Source of the DNA: Clostridiales bacterium UBA6468
Lineage (GTDB): Bacteria; Bacillota; Clostridia; Oscillospirales; Oscillospiraceae
Length of the DNA stretch: 26,492 nt
Assembly (NCBI GenBank): GCA_002436765.1
Contig: DJNI01000072.1
Span: 7,015-33,506, forward strand
Direction: 5' to 3'
The notes under the pieces are model-generated. The model was not told where the DNA came from and searched no databases. It saw nothing but the letters and a program-made list of their open reading frames with translations. This document shows positions 1 to 5,971 of this stretch, piece after piece. Position 1 is the stretch's first letter; every line of letters starts with the position of its first letter. A program made the position numbers and the translations under genes.

Positions 1-50
1 TGGGCGGAAAAGATCCGCTCACAGCCGCAGACGATTTATTCAGAGGTTCC
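1..50. repeat. Right end of a second copy of the MITE-like repeat (cut by window edge)
   Basis: Positions 38-50 (ATTCAGAGGTTCC) are identical to the right end of the element at 431-657 (positions 645-657). The bases before it are also similar: both have GATCCGC, then GCC, then a CGAT-containing stretch at nearly the same distance from the end. I therefore read the window start as the right end of another copy whose body lies outside the window. The end overlaps the 3' end of the His/Cys-rich gene, so its last four codons and stop lie in the repeat. Confidence 0.6.
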
Positions 51-404
51 CTTAACCTCAAGGCTGGTCAGCACGACGCTCAGGCGCATGTTGCCCTTCT
101 CGAAGTCGGATACGGCGGCCATGACCTGCTCGTAAGCGGTGTGGTCGCCGGCCTTGTCCAGCTGGACGGCCAGGTCGGCCAGCTCCTTGGCATGGGCGGC
201 GTTGTGGCCGACCATGTACTTCATCAGCGCCACCAGCTCCTCCATGGGCGTATGCTCGCAGGCGCCGGCGCAGGACGCGCAGTCCTGACCGCAGTCATGG
301 ACGTGGGTATGCTCCGCGCCGTCGGCGTGGAGGTGGGCGTGATCGTGGGGATGGTCGTGGGCGTGGGTATGGCCGCCGGCCACGTGGTCGGAATCGATAT
401 GCAT
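36..404 (-). CDS. His/Cys-rich small metal-binding protein
   Basis: A 122-residue protein. Residues 1-35 are very rich in histidine (repeated HTHAH, DHPHD, HLHAD pieces), followed by four cysteines in CGQDCASCAGAC, then a helical domain of about 75 residues with no catalytic motif I can see. The composition points to binding of Zn, Ni, Co or Cu in the cytoplasm, since there is no signal peptide; storage, delivery or buffering is inference. I chose the start at 404 because AAGGAGG lies seven bases upstream; the longer frame to 446 has no such site and runs into the adjacent repeat. The gene is divergent from a CsoR-type sensor gene that carries a similar His-rich tail, so both probably answer to the same metal. 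Oddities: the last codons (GTSE, stop) come from a repeat end, and a 227-bp element separates the gene from its promoter. Confidence 0.8.
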   Translation of the reverse strand: MHIDSDHVAGGHTHAHDHPHDHAHLHADGAEHTHVHDCGQDCASCAGACEHTPMEELVALMKYMVGHNAAHAKELADLAVQLDKAGDHTAYEQVMAAVSDFEKGNMRLSVVLTSLEVKGTSE

Positions 405-430
405 AGGAATGCCTCCTTGATTTTTTCTAC

Positions 431-657
431 GGAAGCTCTGATTCAATCGGTAAATCGGCGAGAGCCGGCGGAGGAGGATCTCGGCTCAGCCGAAAGCCTG
501 AAAGCGGAGGAATGCCGTATGTACCCGCAAGGGGCAATGCCGCATCCGTAGGCCGGCTTGCGCCGGCAACGGCTGTGCAATATTTCCCGCCTTCAGAACT
601 GCGCGGATGGGGCAAAGGATCCGCCGATCTGCCGAAGGCGATCCATTCAGAGGTTCC
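431..657. mobile_element. MITE-like non-coding element, 227 bp, with terminal inverted repeats and a 4-bp target duplication
   Basis: The left end reads GGAAGCTCTGATTCAATCG. The right end, read on the other strand, is GGAACCTCTGAATGGATCG, which matches at 15 of 19 positions. Both flanks carry the same four bases, CTAC (427-430 and 658-661), as expected for a target duplication. Inside are short hairpins: TCGGC-TCA-GCCGA at 481-493 and GCCGGC-TTGC-GCCGGC at 552-567. No open frame in it has a ribosome site, so it would have to be moved by a transposase encoded elsewhere. It lies between the promoter at 663-691 and the ribosome site at about 411-417 of the His/Cys-rich gene, so it is expected to be transcribed as that gene's leader. 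Confidence 0.7.
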
Positions 658-662
658 CTACT

Positions 663-691
663 ATTATACTCACGAAAGGCGCATCTGTCAA
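663..691 (-). promoter_or_regulatory. Consensus sigma-A promoter of the His/Cys-rich gene
   Basis: Read on the minus strand, TTGACA (691-686), a 17-base spacer and TATAAT (668-663) match the consensus at every position. Transcription would start near 656, right at the edge of the MITE-like element. Without the element the leader would be about 25 bases long and consist of little more than the ribosome site. Confidence 0.85.
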
Positions 692-710
692 ACCATTTAT
701 TTTTGCACAG

Positions 711-727
711 AAATCCCCCCGGAGGGC
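711..727. promoter_or_regulatory. Candidate operator for the CsoR/FrmR-type regulator
   Basis: The stretch AAATCCCCCCGGAGGGCTT is a GC tract with imperfect dyad symmetry between A/T-rich flanks, a layout known for CsoR/RcnR family operators. It lies between the two divergent promoters and touches the -35 box of the rightward one. Assignment is by position and composition only. Confidence 0.4.
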
Positions 728-756
728 TTGCGGAGCGTGAAGAAAAAAGGTATACT
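728..756 (+). promoter_or_regulatory. Sigma-A promoter of the secreted protein / csoR pair
   Basis: TTGCGG (728-733), a 17-base spacer and TATACT (751-756). The start codon follows about 70 bases downstream. Confidence 0.7.
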
Positions 757-828
757 GTAAGAAGTGTAATTTATGTTGTGATCTTTCGTTTCAGAGCGAA
801 GACTGCGTTTAAATCGCAGGAGGGCGTT

Positions 829-1146
829 ATGAAAAAGATTTTGTCAATTCTATTGGCAGCGCTTATGCTTTCTTCGGTGTGCATTCTGGCATTTGCAGCG
901 GAAAACGATCAGAAGATGACTACAAGCGACGAGCAGTGGTGGGATTGGTTCAACTCTCTTTCGGAGGAAGAACAGGCATGCATCCGTTTCAGGCCAGGCT
1001 CGGACGCGAAAGCGGAAAATGAGAACCTGCCTTCTGAAACGGCAGCACCACAAAGCAATGGTATTTCGTCAGCAGCGGTCAGCCTTTTGCCGACCGGTGG
1101 TGGAAAGCCAGCATGTTTCACCCAAGAAAGAGGGGCAAGACGATGA
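829..1146 (+). CDS. Small secreted protein of unknown function
   Basis: A 105-residue protein. Residues 1-23 form a typical signal peptide (MKKILSILLAALMLS, cut near AFA-AEN), so the mature product of about 80 residues should be outside the membrane. The mature part has a tryptophan-rich acidic segment, DEQWWDWFNSLSEEEQ, then RFRPG, followed by a polar Ser/Ala/Pro tail. I cannot name a family. I start at 829 because GCAGGAGGG lies just upstream and the signal peptide begins there; the frame runs open to 607 but that part looks non-coding. Its stop overlaps the csoR-like start (ATGA), so the two are probably translated together, which suggests a role in metal sensing or handling at the surface; that link is inference. 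Confidence 0.65.
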   Translation: MKKILSILLAALMLSSVCILAFAAENDQKMTTSDEQWWDWFNSLSEEEQACIRFRPGSDAKAENENLPSETAAPQSNGISSAAVSLLPTGGGKPACFTQERGARR

Positions 1147-1487
1147 CCGAACACACCCATGATCACGAGCACGAGCACGACCATGCTTATCTCCACGCCC
1201 ACGGCATTCCCCACAGCCACGGCCATGTCCACGAAAATCAGAAGGCCGTGCTGAACCGACTGTCCCGCGCCATCGGCCACCTGGAAAAGGTGAAGCGGAT
1301 GGTGGAGGAGGGACACGACTGCTCGGAGGTGCTGATTCAGCTGGCGGCGGTGCGCTCCGCCCTGGACAACACCGGCAAGGTGATCCTGAAAGACCACATG
1401 CGCCACTGCATGGTAGACGCGGTAGCCGCCGGGGACGAGGACGCCATTGACGACCTGTGTCAGGCCATCGATAAATTTATGAAGTAA
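1143..1487 (+). CDS. CsoR/FrmR-family metal-sensing repressor with a His-rich N-terminal tail
   Basis: A 114-residue protein. Residues 1-30 contain 12 histidines (HTHDHEHEHDH and similar). Residues 33-114 are the all-helical DUF156 domain of CsoR/RcnR/FrmR repressors, which bind DNA as dimers of dimers and let go when metal or aldehyde binds. Cys60, His85 and Cys89 keep the C...HxxxC arrangement known for copper-sensing CsoR; the His tail is more like nickel/cobalt or zinc handling, so the metal is uncertain. ATG at 1143 is chosen because it overlaps the previous stop as ATGA and because the upstream extension (MFHPRKRGKT) is unlike the family. It likely represses itself and the divergent His/Cys-rich gene through the GC tract at 711-727. 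A strong hairpin follows the stop. Confidence 0.85.
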   Translation: MTEHTHDHEHEHDHAYLHAHGIPHSHGHVHENQKAVLNRLSRAIGHLEKVKRMVEEGHDCSEVLIQLAAVRSALDNTGKVILKDHMRHCMVDAVAAGDEDAIDDLCQAIDKFMK

Positions 1488-1493
1488 CGCAAG

Positions 1494-1519
1494 GGGGGTC
1501 AGGCTTTTGCCTGACCCCC
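1494..1519 (+). terminator. Terminator hairpin after the csoR-like gene
   Basis: Perfect 11-bp stem (GGGGGTCAGGC pairing with GCCTGACCCCC) with a TTTT loop, seven bases after the stop codon. There is no clean T-tract behind it. From here to about 1690 I see no gene, only A/T-rich sequence. Confidence 0.6.
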
Positions 1520-1690
1520 TGATACTATTTCCCGCCTTGATGTAAGGGCGGTGTCCGCCGGAGACAAAGTGAGAAAGCAGTTTCTTTCATCAAGAGATTA
1601 CAAAGAATAGATTCCATAAAAAATGTGTGGTTATAAGTACAGATTGCACAAAAATACCGCTGTATATTACTGCAAATCATCCATAATTCT

Positions 1691-1710
1691 TTGCGAAACT
1701 ACTTTCGCAA
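1691..1710. promoter_or_regulatory. 20-bp palindrome upstream of the starch operon promoter
   Basis: TTGCGAAA-CTAC-TTTCGCAA has two perfect 8-base half sites with a 4-base centre, ending eight bases before the -35 box. Position and symmetry suit a dimeric regulator; the LacI-family protein at 7751 is the obvious candidate. Its place upstream of -35 would also fit an activator. Confidence 0.5.
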
Positions 1711-1717
1711 CCCGGCG

Positions 1718-1746
1718 TTGACGATGGGAATCCCAGGTGCTATATT
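1718..1746 (+). promoter_or_regulatory. Sigma-A promoter of the starch/maltodextrin operon
   Basis: TTGACG (1718-1723), a 17-base spacer, TATATT (1741-1746). The ribosome site AGGAGGG and ATG follow within 33 bases. Confidence 0.8.
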
Positions 1747-1778
1747 GGGCTTACCAACAAAAAACAGGAGGGTAAACC

Positions 1779-2945
1779 ATGAAAAAAATATTTGCTGCTT
1801 TGCTGTCCGTTATGATGCTGCTCGGAATGCTGGCTATGACGGCTTTTGCGGAGGAGAATACGGACGAAACCATGATTCCTGTGGTCGTCCAGGTTCCGGA
1901 GGGCTGGGGCACCCCGAATCTGTGGGCTTGGGCGGATGATGGCACCAACGCCTTTGCGGCTTGGCCGGGCGAGGAAATGGATCCCCTGGCTGAGGGGTGG
2001 TATTACACCTACGTTCCCGCCTTTGTCCAGAACGTCATCGTAAACGCCAATCAGGGCACCGACGCGGCCGTTCAGACCGATGGCATCGTGGTAGAGGCCG
2101 GTAAAGAGGTCTGGATCACGGTCGCGGAAGATCTGACCGCTTCCGTTTCCTATGAGGCCCAGCTGCGGGGCGAGATTCCTGCGTATGTTGAAAAGTTTGT
2201 TGTTCACGCCTATGTTCCCCTGTCCTGGAAAACCGTAAATCTGTGGGCATGGTCTGCGCCGGACGGCACCAACGCCTTTGAAAGCTGGCCGGGCAAGGCC
2301 ATGCAGGAGGGGGACAACGGCTGGTTCACCTGCAAAGCCCCCACCTGGGTCAACTCCCTGATCATCAACGGCAACGAAGGAACCGTCCAGACCGAGGACG
2401 TCAGCATTGAAGGGAAGGAACTCTGGATCACCGTATACGAGGATCTGACCTACGAGCTGAGCTATGAAGACCCCGACAAGGCCGTGGACGACGTGACCGT
2501 ACATGCCCAGGTTCCCGCAGATTGGGCTGACCCCAGCTGCTGGGCGTGGTCCGCGCCGGACGGCACCAATGCCTTCGCCTCCTGGCCCGGTGAAGCGCTG
2601 ACCAAGGACGGTGACTGGTACAATATCCAGGTTCCCGGCTGGATCAACTCCGTAATTATCAACGCCAATGAGGGCGCCGTCCAGACGACGGATCTGTCCG
2701 TCGAGACCGGCAAAGAGGTCTGGGTCGTGGTGACCGACGCCGAAAACGCACAGGTCTTCTACGAAGAGCCTGCGCAGGATGCCGCGGCCACTGAGCCTGC
2801 GGCCGAGACAACCGTCCCCGCTTCCACGGAAGCGCCCCAGGAAGCGGCGGGGAACAGCAATACCGGCGCAGTTGTCGGCGTTATCGCCGCAGTCGTCCTT
2901 CTCGGCGGCGGCGCGGCGATCGTGGCAAAGAAGAAAAAGAGCTAA
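1779..2945 (+). CDS. Membrane-anchored protein with three CBM26-like starch-binding modules
   Basis: A 388-residue surface protein. Residues 1-24 are a signal peptide. Three repeats of about 92 residues follow (about 34-126, 139-231, 239-330), each with the pattern P-x-W...LWAW...DGTNAF..WPG...W.....P.W.....I.N.....VQT......KE.W, typical of CBM26-type starch-binding modules. Residues 331-360 are a Thr/Pro/Glu/Ala linker; 362-383 form one membrane segment, ending KKKKS. No catalytic domain is present, so it should bind starch or maltodextrin at the cell surface. It is the first gene of the operon, 72 bases before the solute-binding lipoprotein, so it probably concentrates substrate for the importer. 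The NSNTGA stretch before the membrane segment looks like a worn sortase signal, but I favour plain membrane anchoring. Conserved Trp residues in each module suggest all three can bind. Confidence 0.85.
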   Translation: MKKIFAALLSVMMLLGMLAMTAFAEENTDETMIPVVVQVPEGWGTPNLWAWADDGTNAFAAWPGEEMDPLAEGWYYTYVPAFVQNVIVNANQGTDAAVQTDGIVVEAGKEVWITVAEDLTASVSYEAQLRGEIPAYVEKFVVHAYVPLSWKTVNLWAWSAPDGTNAFESWPGKAMQEGDNGWFTCKAPTWVNSLIINGNEGTVQTEDVSIEGKELWITVYEDLTYELSYEDPDKAVDDVTVHAQVPADWADPSCWAWSAPDGTNAFASWPGEALTKDGDWYNIQVPGWINSVIINANEGAVQTTDLSVETGKEVWVVVTDAENAQVFYEEPAQDAAATEPAAETTVPASTEAPQEAAGNSNTGAVVGVIAAVVLLGGGAAIVAKKKKS

Positions 2946-2966
2946 AAATACGCAACCGTATCCCCG

Positions 2967-2993
2967 GCGGGTACACGTCAGCCGTGTACCCGC
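2967..2993 (+). promoter_or_regulatory. Intercistronic hairpin between the starch-binding protein and solute-binding protein genes
   Basis: Perfect 11-bp stem (GCGGGTACACG pairing with CGTGTACCCGC) with a TCAGC loop. No T-tract follows, so it is more likely a processing or mRNA-stability element, or a leaky attenuator, than a full terminator. Confidence 0.55.
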
Positions 2994-3017
2994 TGACGGT
3001 CTATCAAGGAGGCTTTT

Positions 3018-4223
3018 ATGAAACGGTTTCTCACTCTGATTTTATGCTTTGCGATGCTGCTGAGCCTGACCGCCTGCGGCGGCAAAACGGACAGCGCGGA
3101 CGCAAACAAACTGGTCATCTGGCACGACAAGGAAGACGCGGTGATCACCGCCCTTTCCGATTATCTGGCGCAGGCCGTGCCGGAGCTGGATATTCAATTT
3201 GAAAAGAAAACCAGCCTGACCGATTCCCTGAAGCTGGTGGGCAATGACCCCTCCGCCGCCCCGGATCTTTTTCTGTTTGCCCATGATAAGATCGGCGTTT
3301 TTGCCGAAATGGGGATTCTGGCCCCGGTGGAGCCGCTGCTGGAGGAAGGGGCGCTGGACAATTTCCTGCCCATGACCCTTCAGGCGGCCACCTACAAGGA
3401 CACCCTGTATCAGCTGCCGCTGTATTTTGAAACGCTGCTGTTCATGTACAACCGCCGTTATATGCAGGATGACGAGGTTCCCGCCACAACGGAAGAACTT
3501 TACGCCTATATGGAGAACAACACCGGCCGGGGGCGCTACGGCTTTGTGGAGCAGCACAGCACCGCCTACTATTCCGCCGCCTGGATCCACGGCTTCGGCG
3601 GCTCCATCATTGACAGCAGCGGAACGCCCTTCCCCGACGGGCAGGCCGTGCAGGATGCGCTTGCGTACCATCTGAAATTTGTAAAGCTGATGCCGGGGGA
3701 GACGGAATACAATACCGTGAACACACTGTTCCTGGAAGGAAAGGCGGACGCCACCATCGGCGGCCCCTGGATGGTTCCCTCTGCCCGAGAGGCCGGAATC
3801 GATCTGGGCATCGCCCCCATGCCGACGGTGGACGAAACCGGCCTTGCCCTGGCTCCCTACTCCGGCGTGCAGGGCGTTCACGTTCTGAAAGCTGCCGCCG
3901 AGGAGAAAACCGCAGCGGTAAAGCAGCTGCTGGCGGCGTTGGCAAAACCGGAGATCGGCACGTCTCTGGCGCTGGCCAGCGGGTGCGCCCCGGCAAACGG
4001 CAGCTGCTATGAAGACGCCCGCGTCGCGGAGGACGCTCTGGTGCAGGCCATGCGGCAGACGGCGGAAATTGCCGTCCCCATGCCCAATATTCCCGAAATG
4101 GACGTTATGTGGACGGTGGTCAGTAACCTTTTGACCGATGTGAACCTGTCCGGCAAGGATATCCCCTCCAGCTTCCAGGCGGCCGAAGAACAGGCGAAAA
4201 GCCTGATCGCGGGGATGCAATAA
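3018..4223 (+). CDS. ABC transporter solute-binding lipoprotein, maltodextrin type
   Basis: A 401-residue family 1 extracellular solute-binding protein (MalE-like). The signal peptide ends in the lipobox LTAC, so Cys20 would be lipidated by Lgt and the protein held on the outer face of the membrane. Residues 30-400 have the usual two-lobe pattern: LVIWHDKED near the start, PDLFLFAHDKIG, LPLYFETLLFMYNR and a late ATIGGPW segment, all common in maltose/maltodextrin binding proteins. AAGGAGG sits seven bases before ATG. Permease genes follow directly and the GH13 enzyme completes the set, so malto-oligosaccharides are the likely ligand. Exact chain length preference cannot be read from sequence. 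Confidence 0.88.
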   Translation: MKRFLTLILCFAMLLSLTACGGKTDSADANKLVIWHDKEDAVITALSDYLAQAVPELDIQFEKKTSLTDSLKLVGNDPSAAPDLFLFAHDKIGVFAEMGILAPVEPLLEEGALDNFLPMTLQAATYKDTLYQLPLYFETLLFMYNRRYMQDDEVPATTEELYAYMENNTGRGRYGFVEQHSTAYYSAAWIHGFGGSIIDSSGTPFPDGQAVQDALAYHLKFVKLMPGETEYNTVNTLFLEGKADATIGGPWMVPSAREAGIDLGIAPMPTVDETGLALAPYSGVQGVHVLKAAAEEKTAAVKQLLAALAKPEIGTSLALASGCAPANGSCYEDARVAEDALVQAMRQTAEIAVPMPNIPEMDVMWTVVSNLLTDVNLSGKDIPSSFQAAEEQAKSLIAGMQ

Positions 4224-4235
4224 AGGGAGTACGCC

Positions 4236-5126
4236 ATGGAGAAAAAGAAACGGAAGGAATGGATACGCTCCTACGCATGGTCGGCGCCCTCCCTGCTGCT
4301 GATCGGGCTGATGGTGGTGTTTCCCATCCTCTATACCTTTTACATCAGTCTGACCAATATGAATGTCTATCACTGGTTTGACTTTACCCTGGTGGGGCTG
4401 GATAACTACATCCGGGCGCTGTTCGTGTTTGATTCCGGCTTCCTGTCCGCGCTGCTGGCAACGATCCTTTGGACGGTCGTCAGCATGGTTTTGCAGCTGG
4501 CCATCGCCTTTTTCCTTGCAAACCTTCTGAATATCGAAAAGCTCCGGCTGCGCAAGCTCTACAAAACGGTGCTGATGTTCCCCTGGGCCATGCCCGGATA
4601 TGTGGGGATCCTGCTCTGGAAAACCGGAATGTTCAACACCCAGTTCGGCCTGCTGAATCAGTGGATGGACAAGCTGGGGCTGACTGCGGTCAAGTGGCTT
4701 TCTTCCGACGTATCGGCCTTTCTGAGCTGCACCGTGGTCAATCTGTGGCTGGCGCTGCCCTTCATGATCATGATTATGGACGGGGCCTTGCAGAGCATCG
4801 ACAAAAGCTACTATGAAAGCGCCACTCTGGACGGCGCAGGCGCGTTCGCCCGGGCAAAGTACATTACCATCCCAGCCATGCGCCCCATCATTGCCCCGGC
4901 TGTGATCATCACGGTGTTTACCACCTTCAAGCAGTTCGACGTCGTCTACCTGCTGACGCAGCAGGCCGGCGCGAAAACCGGCTCGGGCTTCCACACCATC
5001 CTGACCTACGCCTACGAAAACGCGTTTATCACCAACAATTACGGCTATTCCTCGGCCATTTCCATGATTATTTTTGCACTTCTGCTCCTGTTCTCCGCAA
5101 AATTCCAGCTGAAGGAGGATGCCTGA
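4236..5126 (+). CDS. Maltodextrin ABC transporter permease, MalF type
   Basis: A 296-residue inner-membrane permease with about six membrane segments; the first spans about residues 14-38. The cytoplasmic EAA loop, which docks on the ATPase, is at 194-213 (ESATLDGAG...ITIP). It lacks the large periplasmic loop of E. coli MalF, as usual in Gram-positive sugar importers. It starts 12 bases after the binding-protein gene with AAAGGGAG upstream, and its TGA shares one base with the next ATG (TGATG), so the two permeases are coupled. No ATPase gene is in the operon; a shared MsmX-type ATPase encoded elsewhere is the usual solution in this group. Confidence 0.9.
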   Translation: MEKKKRKEWIRSYAWSAPSLLLIGLMVVFPILYTFYISLTNMNVYHWFDFTLVGLDNYIRALFVFDSGFLSALLATILWTVVSMVLQLAIAFFLANLLNIEKLRLRKLYKTVLMFPWAMPGYVGILLWKTGMFNTQFGLLNQWMDKLGLTAVKWLSSDVSAFLSCTVVNLWLALPFMIMIMDGALQSIDKSYYESATLDGAGAFARAKYITIPAMRPIIAPAVIITVFTTFKQFDVVYLLTQQAGAKTGSGFHTILTYAYENAFITNNYGYSSAISMIIFALLLLFSAKFQLKEDA

Positions 5127-5971
5127 TGACGAAACGCAGATGGAGGGAAGGCGTCGGGCTGACGGCGCTGAATGCCTTTTTCATTGCGCTGTGCTTTCTG
5201 ACGCTGATCCCCATTCTCTATGCTCTGAGCGTCTCCTTCAACGGGTCAAACAGCCTGCTCAGCTCGGATTTCTCATTCATCCCCAGGAATTTCACCCTGA
5301 AAAACTACCGGGAGGTTCTCTTTGGGGAGAACATCACCCTCTGGTTCCGGAATACCGTTTTTCTGGCAGTCGTGACCGTTTTTCTGTCCCTTCTGGTGGC
5401 GGTTCCGGCGGCCTACTGCTTCTCCCGCCGCCGCTTTCCGGGAAGAAAAGCCATTCTGCGATGCCTGGTTCTGCTGAATTCCTTCCCGGCGATTCTGTCC
5501 ATGTTCGCGATCTACCGCCTGCTGCGGCCGATGGGGCTGGTCAATACCCGGCTGGGGCTGATTCTGGTTTACACGGGGACTATGGCGGTGTTCAGCCTGT
5601 GGAACACCAAGGGCTATTTTGACACCATCCCAACGGAAATTGAGGAAGCCGCCAGAATCGACGGCGCTTCCGATGGGCAGATCGTCCTGAAAATCGTCAT
5701 GCCCCTGGCAAAGCCCAGCATCATCACCACCGCATTGCAGGTGCTGATCTATGTGTGGAACGAATACATCTACGCCACGACCTTCCTGACCGGGGAAAGC
5801 AAGTACACCCTGGCCGCCGGACTGAACGCCCTCCAGGCGACGGAGATGACCGGCTCCTGGCCGGTATTCGCGGCGGCGGCCATTACCGTATCTCTGCCCG
5901 TACTTGTGATTTTCTTCCTGTGCCAGAAGTACATGACCTCCGGGCTGACGGCTGGAGGTGTCAAGGGATGA
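5126..5971 (+). CDS. Maltodextrin ABC transporter permease, MalG type
   Basis: A 281-residue membrane protein, the partner of the preceding permease. The EAA loop begins at residue 173 (EEAARIDGASDGQ...IVMPLAKP), close to the family consensus. The N-terminal membrane segment is at about 13-35 and the usual MalG-type C-terminus GLTAGGVKG is present; in MalG this tail contacts the ATPase. The ribosome site AAGGAGGATG is inside the end of the preceding gene. The stop overlaps the next start as ATGA, which couples uptake to intracellular cleavage. Confidence 0.9.
   Translation: MTKRRWREGVGLTALNAFFIALCFLTLIPILYALSVSFNGSNSLLSSDFSFIPRNFTLKNYREVLFGENITLWFRNTVFLAVVTVFLSLLVAVPAAYCFSRRRFPGRKAILRCLVLLNSFPAILSMFAIYRLLRPMGLVNTRLGLILVYTGTMAVFSLWNTKGYFDTIPTEIEEAARIDGASDGQIVLKIVMPLAKPSIITTALQVLIYVWNEYIYATTFLTGESKYTLAAGLNALQATEMTGSWPVFAAAAITVSLPVLVIFFLCQKYMTSGLTAGGVKG

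Noticed and set aside
405..662. Possible metal riboswitch in the long leader of the His/Cys-rich gene
   Set aside because: I saw no conserved core of a known nickel/cobalt or other metal riboswitch, and the inverted ends plus CTAC duplication explain the sequence as an insertion.
427..760. Short open frames inside the repeat element (427-615, 512-760, 558-740)
   Set aside because: No ribosome sites, odd composition, and they cross element borders.
1085..1107. LPTGG in the small secreted protein as a sortase signal
   Set aside because: There is no hydrophobic segment or basic tail at the right distance behind it.
2857..2866. NSNTG before the membrane segment of the starch-binding protein as a sortase signal
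   Set aside because: It lacks the Leu/Pro of LPxTG; a simple membrane anchor explains the C-terminus equally well.
3042..4994. 650-codon open frame on the minus strand opposite the binding-protein and permease genes
   Set aside because: The opposite strand encodes clear transporter proteins; the antisense product is low-complexity His/Gly/Gln-rich with no motif, as expected from GC-rich codon bias.
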